Source of the DNA: Dichetophora obliterata
Taxonomy: Eukaryota > Arthropoda > Insecta > Diptera > Sciomyzidae
DNA: 64,000 nt
Direction: 5' to 3'
NCBI GenBank assembly: GCA_963920525.1
Contig: OY986438.1
Location: 119,577,720-119,641,719, forward strand
The notes under the pieces are model-generated. The model was not told the DNA's origin. It searched no databases and saw nothing but the letters and a program-made list of their open reading frames with translations. The translations under genes and the position numbers were made by a program. This document shows positions 53,561-64,000 of this stretch, one piece after another (within the stretch, counting starts at the first letter, position 1; every line of letters begins with the position of its first letter).

Positions 53561-54668
53561 ACTCGTTTGTTTATCCATCCATTTAATCCCAATTTATCCA
53601 AAATATTCATGTATCCATCCATTTATGAATGAAGTTAACATAATTACTTTATTACCCAATTGAACTACAATGGAAAAAAGTGTGCCATCCGACACGTAAC
53701 GTCCGAACAAATAAAATTGTTAACTGTGACTTTAAAAATACGCTATTTGAGATGATGTTGGCCTTTTTTTAAACTTATTCAATATTTTGTTAATTTACAC
53801 TTTTGAGGTACGATCGATCATTATGCAGAAATGTTCCAAGTTCTAGTGTTAGTCTCACGACAACTTCTTTTTCTAGTAGCTCCCGAAAGCACGAAAAAAA
53901 TAACAAATATTAGGTAAACTGCGGTAAGATGCAGGATGTTTAATATGTTATAAATTATTTTATTATTAAAGCTATTTAACCAGTTACATCTTAACTGAAA
54001 AAGTGTTAGTAAAATCTGCGAAATATTATAAAAAATATATCCGATTGTAACGTCCGAACGCTAAGATTTACCTATATTACATTAATTAATCTAATGCTTG
54101 CTAAAGAATTAGCCAAAAATAATACTGATGTTATCTACGTTTGGTAAGCTAAAAACGTTTTTAAAATTTTTAAATTTTATACATAATTAAATATTTTTAT
54201 TAATGTGCTCCAAGTTTTTTTAAATACTTTATTAATTTATGATTTTTTAGTTAAATGACTGATATTTTAGAAATTATTATTATTAAAAATAAATAAAAAT
54301 AAATAAAAATTTAAGTTTTTAAAATTAAATTTTTAAAAATAAATAAAAATTTTAGTTTTTAAAATTAAATTAATGTGTATAAATTTTCGGGTTGATTGCT
54401 TAACATAAAATTATCGTCTTTCGAAAACAGTATTAACCCCTTCGTGGACATTGACGATTATAGGCGTCATAATAAAGTTTTCCTATGGGACATGACGTCA
54501 ATTACCGTCAAAGTTTTTTTATTTTGTTAAAATTACATGATTTTGTATAGATTATATGTTTAGTGTCCCACTTAAACCGGAAAATATCGTTATACTATGT
54601 GTCTTAATTAAATTTAATTGCTATATAGATAGCATATACGGCAACCCAGATTAAAAAAGCGAAAAAAA
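53561..54668. other. AT-rich, no gene seen
   Basis: A short tandem of AATAAATAAAAATTT lies at 54285-54370. TTAACCCCTTCGTGGACATT at 54433 looks like another piggyBac-type end. Nothing else recognised. Confidence 0.4.
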
Positions 54669-55181
54669 CAAAAAATCTACCAAACTGAACATAAACCTAC
54701 CAAAGAAAAATAAAGCTTTAACACTTTCACGGACACTCTTTTTGAAGAGAGTAAGTTCTGCCGGCAACATACCTTGGAAGGGCAGGAGACATGCTCGTCT
54801 CCATACCCACTTATATCTTTTTATATAGGCATATCCCAGGACGGCATGTCAAATTGACTGCCGTAGCATGCATCTCATGCTGCTAGGGAAGTTCATTTGG
54901 CAGACTTGTATACCTTATGCATTCATACCATAAGATGCATGCTGCATTGTTGCTACGGCAGTTCATTTGGCAGAATTGCCGGCCTAGGACATGCCTATAA
55001 AAAAAAGATATAAGCGGGTATGGAGGCGAGCATGTCTCCTGTCCTTCCGAGAAATGTTACCGGCAGACATACAGCAAGGCTCCTTTTCCAACTGGGAAGC
55101 TAACTCAAAAAGAGTGTCCGTGAAAGGGTTAAAGCTTTATTTTTATTTGGTAGTTTTTTGTTCAATTTGGTAGATTTTTTT
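54669..55181. repeat. Long hairpin (foldback), arms ~200 bp, piggyBac-like core
   Basis: The left arm from AAAAAATCTACCAAACTGAA pairs with the right arm ending at 55181. It includes TTTCACGGACACTCTTTTTG (from 54725), ATGCTCGTCTCCATACCC and TTATATCTTTTTATATAGGC. A 35-nt segment near 55070-55104 is present only in the right arm. The inner part is bounded by TTAA at 54718-54721 and 55129-55132, next to CACTTTC/GAAAGGG. The centre is near 54920. Confidence 0.85.
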
Positions 55182-56198
55182 AGATGATTTTGAGAGCTAA
55201 CATTTTTTTTGAGTGGCAACGCTCATTTAGATCCTTTAATTGTAATAACCTAATCAATTTGCAATATATGTATGCCATGAACTAATGCCTCTTTATATTT
55301 CAAATTACAGCCTCTGACTGTTCTGGCGAATTTCCTTGATAACGCTTCTATATCACAGCGTCAAGCGATACGAGAAAAAGGCAAAAGCAATGGTCACTAT
55401 AAACAAACCAGATGAGATATTCGATCTATTTGACAATCCAGTTCCGGACTGAAGTTACGATGTTGCTGTAGCTCATTATGGCCTAAAATTCCGGACACAA
55501 AATGCAAAGCAGACATGCATCCAAAGTGTTTTACACTATAACATAATGCCAGTCCGCAGCAATAAATTCTATTTTTTCTAAAATATTTTATTAATTAAAA
55601 GACGTGAAATTGTTTGTAACATTAATGTCTTAATTATTTCTTAGAATGCCTCATTCTATCCAACACAGTTTTTTTCCAGTAGTAACTTAGAACATATTGC
55701 AGCAGAAGGGTGCAAAAACGCCCATTGCGTATGTAGTAAAAGAGAGTGTTGTGGGGGTGGGATTTTTGCGCACTAGAATTGACCTAAGTAATTGAAAAGT
55801 TTTAACGACCTGCGCCCACGGGTTTGAGAGCCGGGCATAATGGGTTAATCTATCCAACCAATTGCTTAACCAATTTGTGATTGCTTCACCAATACTGCAT
55901 TATAAATGGTGAACTTTTGATAAAATTTTGCATCAAATGATTCATTACCTCTTACTAACTTTTTTCGCCAAAATTTGGTGTGCACATAAATAACAATCCC
56001 AATAAATAAGCAACAAAATCCGGAACTACAATATGTGAAATATTTCTTTATTACAAAAGTTAGTTATCACAAACCGTTTATATTAGTATTGCCGATTGAA
56101 GCACCAACCAATGACAATGTAAACATTAAATAAACAAAATATTTTCTATGCAAATTTTGTGTTGTATTTATTTTAATATAAATCTCTATTAGTCTTTA
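55182..56198. other. No gene seen
   Basis: GCCGGGCATAATGGGTTAA at 55832-55850 resembles a piggyBac-type right end. 55320-55560 is of higher complexity but has no open frame. Confidence 0.4.
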
Positions 56199-57487
56199 CA
56201 TTAGACTGTTTACATTAGACCGTATCGAAAAAATAAATTTCGCCACCCACCAGATAATCTGAAGCATTATTGAAAGGAAGTGAAAGGAAGACGACCGAAC
56301 GTAGGGGTCGCGGATCGACATATTTCTTTATAACTTTGGTATTTACCGTTCGATCTTAAAGAGTGATATGCTCATATTGTTATCTCAGAGAGACCTATTT
56401 TTTGTCTTTAGAATTTATTGACCTCAGCTGATCCCTTATAGTACTAACCCACCGGACCTCAGTTTCTACCATCTTAAGGTACCATTTTGATTTCAGAAAT
56501 GAAAAGCCCGTAAAAAATTAATAAACTTTTTTAAAAAAAAAATTCGGTATTTCAACTAGAAATATTTTAAAACTATTTTTTATTTTTTTTGCAAAACGTA
56601 GGGAACATTTTTAACATTTTTGTCATATCGTATTATTTTTATAAAATAAGCACCAAAAACGTTCTTATCGAAATCTACCATCCTAATGTACTATTCTAAA
56701 GTAATACAATTAAAGCCTTCAAAAAACCAATAAACTCTTCCCAAGAATACCATTTAAATAAAACACAGAATTTTATAGTATAACTGTTGAATAAAAACCC
56801 ACTTTTATTATTTTACTAAGACACTTTTAACATATTAAAATCATCGAGTTTAAATAGATCAAATTTCGACGTGATTCAAGTAGACTGTATTTCTGGCGGC
56901 TCTCGAGTTTAGATAAAATGTGACCCTGTGTTGTTCATCGGTGACAGCAATGGCAGATTTATGTACTACGTGTACAAAGCGCTCAGTATTTTGAGAATGG
57001 TATAGATAAGCTGTGAAAATAATTAAGTTTAGAAAGGAAAGACATCAAATTAAGTTGTTTTCGGTGCATATTTTAAAAAATTATACGATATGACAAAAAA
57101 TTTAAGACTTTGCCCTACGTTTTGCAAAAAAATTAAAAATTTTTTTTAAATATTTCTAATGGAAATAGATTTTTTACGGGCTTTCCATTTCTAAAATCAA
57201 AATGTTACCGAAAGATAGTAGAAACTGAGGTCCAGTGGGTCAGTACTATAAGGGGTAAGCTGAGGTCAATGAGTCCTAAAAACAAAAAATTAGTCTTCCT
57301 AAGACAAAAATAAAGACATATAATTTTTCGGTCGTACGGTAAATACCGAATAATGGAGAAATATGTCAACGCGCGACCCCTACGTTAGGTTAAAAAATTT
57401 TTTTTTCGTAACTTTCTTTCAATAGTGCTTCAGATTAGCTGGTGTGCGGTGACTTTTTTTTTGCTTATAAGGCGAGACAGTCTTATG
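56199..57487. mobile_element. Foldback element with ~470-bp inverted arms
   Basis: The left arm 56199-56670 and right arm 57030-57487 are inverted copies over almost their whole length, for example AACGTAGGGGTCGCG at 56297 and CGCGACCCCTACGTTAGG at 57374, or GACCTCAGTTTCTACCATCT at 56456 and its partner near 57220. A 360-bp centre separates them. Ends TTAGACTGT / ACAGTCTTA. No coding frame. Target duplication unclear. Confidence 0.8.
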
Positions 57488-58299
57488 TACATGCAAAATT
57501 GAAAATATTTTTTTTTCTTTTTAAAATTTTTTTTTTTTTTAAAATTACTGCAAAGAATACTAACAATGGCTGACAATGAATAACAGTACTATGTAACAAA
57601 AAATAATAGTCTCTAATAACGTTTATGTACCTACTAAAAGAAAATTTTACACTATGTTGTTTAAAAAACAAACTATTTTCCATATAATTTCAAAAAATAT
57701 TTCCCTTAAATGCCGACTTTACCTTTTATAAAAGCAGTATCTATGCCTCAACTTTGAAAATGCTGAAATGTTCTTTAAAAGTCATAACTTCCGGCTGTAG
57801 GGTATCAGGCTCTGGTGAAGAAAAGAAAACCTAGGCTACAGCAGTCTCTTTCCCGAAGAGTTAATAATAACCAATTTTCAAGTATCTAGCAATGATACTA
57901 TAGAAGCTCACGTTAAAAACAGGCGATGCGAGTGTTTTTGCTATGTTTTTTCCAATGTGAAACGTGGGCGTTGTTGTGGGAGGGCTTAGAGTAATATTTT
58001 TGTCTTTTCTCTAATACAGCCAATTTAAATTAATCTTTATTATTAATTATTAACTTAACATTTACAATAATACTTAAAACAATAATTATAGATCAATAAA
58101 TACAAAATTCTGTAGTGCAAATATGCACAAGTAGCCAATGCAGTTGAAGCTAGCATGACAGCACACATTTTTATGATTTTTTTTATGAACTGTAGTGCGG
58201 TCTAGTGAATTATATAATAAACTTTAAGCTTGACCAAGATTAAACTTATAAAAAAACAATGATGCTTAGAATCAAAATATCATACATATTGATTTACTT
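57488..58299. other. AT-rich, no gene seen
   Basis: Nothing recognised. Confidence 0.4.
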
Positions 58300-58815
58300 C
58301 GAACAGAGATAAGAGAATCAACAACATTAAAATTAAAATGAAAAAGCCATGATTTCACTTCTCTAAGAAATACTAATTTATTACGAATGAAACGGGCACA
58401 ATGTGGTAATATAAATAGAAGTTAAAAAAGTGCTGTAAGTTGTGAGAAGGCACCTGTACTAAGTTCTGGTTATTGGTCCTTAGGTTATGACTAGCATAGA
58501 TTCTATTCAATAAATAACCTGACCTATTAAAGAAAACCTTTAATACTCTACAAAAGCAGAGGTGTTTTATAGGTAAAATATTTAGGTTTTTGAATAGTGG
58601 AAAGCTATTTTCAAAGCGATTTCTATTAGACAGTGTTCGAATGACATGTTTTTGTGTTATTAGTAATTGGTTGATTTTGTAAGCATGAGTACCACCCCAG
58701 CAGATTAAGCCATATTGTATCTTTGAATAAAAAATACCATAATAAACACAATTTCACTGAGCAGAAAGATTTTAATAGATATATAGGCATTTCTGCCAAA
58801 ATGCCTACCACGACT
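58300..58815 (-). pseudogene. LINE C-terminal fragment
   Basis: The minus strand, with frame changes, reads GGTHAYKINQLLITQKHVIR, TLSNRNRFENSFPLFKNLNI, LPIKHLCFCRVLKVF and on to RTNNQNL. This is the C-terminal region of a non-LTR reverse transcriptase (the 'WGGT... QKHVIR' segment after the thumb). It links with 59490-59640, which carries the part just before it. Confidence 0.6.
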
Positions 58816-59489
58816 GAAAAATTAAATGTTATTAAAAATTCGTTTAAACGTCCTTAATAGAGAAAAAATGTTTTAATTTATATTTTGATGATGGTACTGA
58901 GAGCTGATCTCAATTTGAATTTTAAAAATGGCAGCAAACATGATGAATGGCAACAAAAGTTAAAAAATGTTGACAAAAGTAAAAAAATTTTAACAAAAGT
59001 TGAAATTTTATAAGTATACTAAATACTCGTATAATACAAAGTTTATTTAAATTTTTTCAGTTTTCGATTGTAACGGTCCTGAATTACACTTAACATGTTT
59101 TTCTAGTTCAATTAAATAAATAAAGCTATAAAAAATTTACACTTCTTTGAAGGAAAAAATTTGTCACATAACATATGTCACGTAACGTATCATACTATGG
59201 TTTGTATAAAAATAATTAAAAAAGATTTTTCAACGAAATAATTATGAATATGTAGCAATATTAGTGCAGATTATATAAAAAATTGCAGATATATATTGAT
59301 GCAGGTAAAGCCCACTTCTATTTTATGTCTCCTAACGTATCATTTTTGGTGGCTTCTATCTGAGAGCTGAACTTTTGAAAAATCTTAGCGCTTACACCTT
59401 GTATAGTGCGCTTAGTAAACTATTGAAAAATCATAATAAGAAAACTGTAAGTTTAATTTGTCTTTGTTTTTCTACTCATTAAAGTCGTA
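58816..59489. other. Insertion of unknown type splitting a LINE fragment
   Basis: AT-rich, about 670 bp, between two parts of one LINE frame. It has TATGTCACGTAACGTATCAT at 59174 and TATGTCTCCTAACGTATCAT at 59324 as a spaced direct repeat. Ends not resolved. Confidence 0.4.
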
Positions 59490-59640
59490 CGACTGTCACG
59501 TGCGTAGCTACGGAAATGCCCATATCTGTCTTAAGGCACCCATAAGATACTTTTTTACGGTAACAGTGTGATCCATCCAGTTCATTTTATAGTCAATGAT
59601 TAGTCGCAGATATTTAAATGATTTTACGCAATTAATTAAG
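59490..59640 (-). pseudogene. LINE fragment, thumb region
   Basis: The minus strand reads CVKSFKYLRLIIDYKMNWMD, HTVTVKKYLMGALRQIW, matching the 'KYLGIIID..LNW..H' block found after the reverse transcriptase palm. One short open frame, part of the same decayed element as 58300-58815. Confidence 0.6.
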
Positions 59641-60540
59641 GAAAGGGCTTAAAACTGGTCAATTTTTTTTTTTTTTAAAATTTCAATACATATACAGAAT
59701 TTTTTGTTTAAATAATCTTTATTTTTTAAACAACAGAAAATCCAAACTTTAAAAAAAATAATTTTGGTTTTAATAAATAGACACAAATACTTGAAAAAAA
59801 AAATTAAAAAATTGACCTCATCTGTATGCATAAAACAGAATAATATCCTGTGAATTTTTTAAATTTCTCGAAATATAATCAGCAATTATCTTCAAAATAT
59901 ATTCACAATAAATGGCGCTCCGCTGTGTTGAAATATGCAACATTGAGTGTGAACTTTAACTAGCGCTTAATGGAAGCTTGAATATAAAATAACGTCGTCG
60001 CACCACTTGGTACCACGCCCACGAATTTGAGTAATTTTATTGAATATTGTTGTTATTTTCATTTTTATATTCATTTAAAATTCCGCTCGTTAGATAAAGA
60101 TTGATATTTATATGTTAGGTTGAAATGCTTTGTATTTTTTTTTCTGTTTATTTTTGTGCCTTAAACTTGAGGCTAGCAAAATGTAGCTATTGGAGTAGCA
60201 GAGTAGTTCTTAATAAATCCAGATATAAAAAAATAAAAAATAAGCGTTGAGTTTTTTGTGTTGGCCGCTTGAATGCTTGAATTGTGCGTTAGAAAGTTTT
60301 ATTATGACAAAGTATCTGCATGTATCCATAATTATAAAACAACACAGTGCGCTGTGACTGCGACTGCGGCTGAGATTCTAACAAAAATAAAAAATCAAAT
60401 ATACAAAAACTTTTAGCTATTTTGTACTCCCATAAAAAGGTGAATTTTATAGTCCAATTTTGTTTGTTGTGGGCTAAAGATTATTTGAAGTGTGGATATA
60501 AAGCGTACACGTTAGAGTATCTGGCACAATAAATCTCGTT
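59641..60540. other. AT-rich, no gene seen
   Basis: Nothing recognised; a few GTCGTCG bases at 59993 may be host DNA. Confidence 0.4.
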
Positions 60541-61320
60541 GCTGTCAAATGCTAGTTTTTCATTATTGTTGTTGCTGTTGTTGTTGCGTCTATATTATTA
60601 TAATTTTTTTTCTCAATTTTTATACTTTTGTGAATCAACAACAGCGTTCAGAAAATAAAATAAAACAATTTCCAGCAAGGTGTGTAGAAGTTGAGTCATA
60701 AATTATAAAGAGTAGCTGTAGTCAAACGTAGCTGCAGCTTCTTTTGATTTAATACCCTTGAGATTTACTTCAGGCAATGTCTTAAAATGTGTCAGAAATA
60801 TTGTTGTAGAATTGATTAACGCGCTTGACTTTTTTTTTTGTATTTTTAATTAAAAGTGTAGAAAATAGCATCTTTTTTAAATAAAACAAGAAATCTATAA
60901 AAAAAATATTTATTCTTACATCATCGTTTGACGCTATTTTAAATGCTTTTTTTAGCAGCTTCAAACTGCGTCGTCCTCTTCATCATCTTATCGTCAGCTG
61001 CACATCAAAAAATAAATAAATTAATATTCAGATGGCTGCGCCTGTGCTTATTCTTCTTTACACTGTATCTCTTCTTCGCATAAAGTGTGAAAATAAATGC
61101 GCTGCTGCGTTGTCATTTACATCTAAAGATCTTGCAGATACAATTGCATATGCATTTGAGCTGCTGCAGCGCTGCATCACCATCATCATCACCATAATGG
61201 TTATAGTCATCATCAGCAACAACTTTGCAGATGCAGCTATCAATTGCATTTATCTTATACTCAGACAGACTGTCGATTTGACGCAATGAATGCGTTAGTG
61301 TGTGTTTGTGTGTTTGTATA
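60541..61320. other. Host-like sequence with trinucleotide runs
   Basis: TTGTTGTTGCTGTTGTTGTT at 60565, CATCACCATCATCATCACC near 61177. An 85-codon plus frame at 61032 starts with ATG but is driven by these repeats and shows no domain. Looks like fly intron or intergenic DNA with fewer transposons. Confidence 0.35.
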
Positions 61321-62418
61321 AATTAATGTCAATTGATCAATCTCACGATTTCCATGCACTCACTTTGCACAGCAAAGGCTTATTTTGCATTTCTACACAT
61401 TTGTTTTCTCTTTTTGTTTTTATTTGTGCGTGTCACAAAAATGCCAATAAATTGTTAAAACCATTGCTAAACCACTCCAATGTGGCAAGGCTAGGACAAT
61501 GTTGCACTAATTTGCTATAATGTTATAGGCTTTTTTTAGTAACACGTGTGAAAATAAAAACATAAAACGGCAATCATTCCTACAAAAAGATCAATTTGAG
61601 ACAGAAGTTGTGAAATCATACAAAACTCAACTAATTTGGGTTTCAATTAATAAAAAAATACATAATATTGCTTTTTTTTCGATCGAAACGAAAAAATTAA
61701 AATAAAATAATAAATACAAATTTTTGAATTTATTTTGACCCTTTAGCACAGAGTGGGATTAGATTAATCTAGAAGGACAAAAGTAAAAAAACCACCTCCA
61801 AAAAATAATTTTTTTTTCTGGAAAATGAAGTTATAACACACAGTAAGTTATTTTAAAACGATTGCTTTAACCGATATACTTAAAACGGCTGTCGTAAAAT
61901 TGTGCTTTTTGTGTTTTATTAAATTATTTCAAACTTCAAGATAGCTGTTTTTTGTGCTCTGATTAAGTGCTCTGATTAAGGTTGTTAACTTTTAAACTTC
62001 TTTTGTTATGGAAAATCTTTGCAAAGGTATGAAGATTAATTTACAATAAAATTGGTAACTTCATAAAGCAATGTTCTATTTAAATTAGCGGTATAGCATA
62101 TATATAAAAAAAAGTGAGCTAACACTTTGATGGACTGCCAAAATTTTTGTTCTGTTTGCATACATATTAAAGTTTACTGTTAAATCTTAGTCTCATAAAG
62201 TTAAATACAAAAAATTAGCTGCTACTTTTTGCAGTTTTTCAAAATATTTTCATTTTAGGGAGAGGCCTTAATATCTCAAGCATTTTTGTTCTTTTACAGC
62301 TTCTTTGCAAGTTCTTCTAAATAGGTATTAATTGTAATAACAGAGCAGAAAGTTAAAAAATTTCTGTTGTTCTAATACAATTTGGTGTTCCGAAGTCAAA
62401 ATTCAAAGTGTGAATTTT
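61321..62418. other. AT-rich, no gene seen
   Basis: Nothing recognised. Confidence 0.4.
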
Positions 62419-63020
62419 TCTCTATAGGCAACTAGCTGAAACCCGGCGCGTTGCTACCACGCCCTCTTGTCTTATACCCAATTTAGTGGTGGCCGAAGCT
62501 TACTTAGAAGAGTGTGTAGCCCGTTAGCTAAGAAACCGTGGTAGCCCGGGTTCAATTCCCAACTCAGACAGAATGTTTTTCAATTGAATATATATATATC
62601 TGTCGCCATATCTCGGCCGACACCAAGTTATTCGACATCGAAAATTTGAATTGTATATGAGGTGCCACGCCCCCTTTTCTAACGCCCATACAACATTAAC
62701 GTTGAAACGGCACGTGCAAATTGTAGTCGAATGCCGAATTTCGAGGCAGTGCGACCTATGACTCCAAAGCTATTCGATATCGCAAATTTGGGCAAATGTG
62801 AGGTGCTACGCCCCCTTTTTTTATCCATTGCGTCTTTTCTTAGGATACGACTGCGAATCCATCAAGCCCCAAACCCTGTATCCAAGAGGGTGTTTGAGAT
62901 AGAACTCAACTACAGAACAATTTTTTTAGCAATGAACCAAGGAATTATATCACAAAAATTTACAACTTTTTCCTACTAGATTGGTTAAAACGCACACTGT
63001 GCGTAGGGGCAGGCCTCTAG
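62419..63020 (+). mobile_element. Non-autonomous Helitron
   Basis: Starts TCTCTATAGGCAACTAGCTG, then AAACCCGGCGCGTTGC, a beginning I associate with insect Helitrons. At the 3' end the hairpin ACGCAC-ACT-GTGCGT (62990-63004) is followed after 12 bases by CTAG (63017-63020) and T, the canonical Helitron terminus. CACGCCCCCTTTT occurs twice inside (62669, 62810). No helicase gene. The exact 5' base is uncertain by two. Confidence 0.75.
62484..62595 (+). mobile_element. tRNA-derived SINE, copy 3 (partial)
   Basis: Contains AAACCGTGGTAGCCCGGG and the B box GGTTCAATTCC, as in copy 1 at 3263-3408; the 3' body of the family is replaced by ATATATATAT. It lies within the Helitron, so either it inserted there or the Helitron captured it. 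Confidence 0.65.
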
Positions 63021-64000
63021 TCAGGGTTTTTCAAAGGGTGGTGATTTTGATTTAAACAATTATTGGTAATAATATGATATTTAAAGTATGAATTCGGACA
63101 TTTTCATGTAAAAATCATGACATTAATATTACGTGATTATTGAATGTGAAAGCTATGTATTTTTTTTTAAAAATATAAAAGCAAAAGTGCTCACAATGGC
63201 TATTATTTTTTTCTGACGTAATTTCGAAAAGAAGTTCGTATTTTTTGCCTAACAGGAAGTAAAATGATTCAAATGACAATTCTTTTATTGCCTATTGAAA
63301 AATGTAGTTGAAAGAAATGATTTCGAAATTAATTTCCATGGAGATTTCAGACTTTTTTTTTTGAGCTTCATTCATTAATGTATACCTGAAAAATATCTTA
63401 TGATCAACTATGTATTTTGTTATTTAAAAACTTAACAATTTTATTAAAATATATTTTGGATTTTATGTGCCAAAAAATTACAATAATCTTAATTTTTTCG
63501 GAAGATAATTTGTTGCGATTCAGGTGATGAAGTTTTACATTATGGGTTTAGTTAAGGTGCTTTTAAGTAGATTAATTCATAAAAGAAATGTAAGGGATTT
63601 AAGGGATGTTTGAACTCTTGATGGTACACATGTGTACCGTGCGTCTCGAAAGGGTTAAGGCCACATTATGGGTTTATTTTTTGAAAAACGCGATTTACCA
63701 AAAATACTATTTTCGTGTACCTTTTGTATGAAGAATTAGGGTTCAAACAATTATTCAAACGAGGCTAAGTCCTACAGTCGCTTATGAGAGCGCAGAAGGC
63801 ATTCAGAAACTCTAAATGCGTTTTTCACGAAAGCACGTTTTTCGACCCTGCGGTCACGATCTTAAAGTAATTATTTAACGGATTAGGCTGAAATTTTGAG
63901 GGATTGTTCAGAACATGTAAAGTCTATTTACATTAATTTTGAATACAATTTTTAAACAATTTTATTTGCAAAATAACGGAATAAAATCCAAAAGTCCGTG
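63021..64000. other. No gene seen
   Basis: AT-rich. Contains the palindrome GGTACACATGTGTACC at 63621-63636 and a GAAAGGGTTAA at 63648-63658. ACATTATGGGTTTA occurs at 63537 and again at 63663. Confidence 0.4.

Noticed and set aside
61032..61289. 85-codon frame with hydrophobic stretch
   Set aside because: The hydrophobic part is encoded by CATCACCAT-type repeats; the opposite strand is open over the same bases.

Overview
This window is eukaryotic, AT-rich, intron- or intergenic-type DNA, most likely from a fly. The transposon set points there: a Drosophila-type errantivirus with a spliced env, a mauritiana-type mariner, DD41D 'rosa'-type mariners (a group first described in tephritid fruit flies), copia-like, RTE-like and CR1-like retroelements, hAT, Harbinger-like and piggyBac-like elements, and a Helitron. 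Tephritidae is my best guess, by inference only. No complete host gene is recognisable. The two best host candidates are a possible terminal coding exon at 46546-46770 and a CpG-rich, promoter-like island (5640-5958 plus 14480-15120) split by the errantivirus.

Layout. 1-5640: fragments of DD41D mariner transposases, a THAP zinc-finger exon, a deleted rosa-like element (1951-2892), a tRNA-derived SINE and a 532-bp TTA-flanked MITE. 5959-14479: a full-length errantivirus with two 760-bp LTRs that look identical by eye and a CGTG target duplication. Its gag, pol and env frames are all open, with a -1 slippery site between gag and pol and a spliced env whose leader exon also forms a short upstream ORF in unspliced RNA. 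15120-24000: MITEs, a SINE, a mariner (18807-20093) broken by one visible stop codon, and an RTE-like LINE nested in a Harbinger-type MITE. 25800-34000: a decayed hAT (27085-30077) holding at least three younger insertions, more MITEs, a minisatellite and a foldback element. 34900-39300: a TIR transposon interrupted by a CR1-like LINE and followed by a 643-bp tandem duplication. 41200-43430: a copia-like gag/protease remnant split by a hAT-type element with an 8-bp target duplication. 46500-49700: the candidate host exon, and an inverted copy of local sequence inside a TTAA-flanked element. 50685-53187: a hAT-like element full of SINE-like and LINE debris. 54670-57490: two long hairpins. 58300-64000: a broken LINE, microsatellites and a Helitron carrying a SINE.

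Among the genes only the errantivirus set works together: unspliced RNA supplies gag and (by frameshift) pol, and a spliced RNA supplies env. All other coding sequences are broken transposon remnants. Many elements lie inside one another, which gives a relative order of insertion. Element boundaries rest on terminal inverted repeats and target duplications read by eye, and family names rest on motifs rather than on searches.
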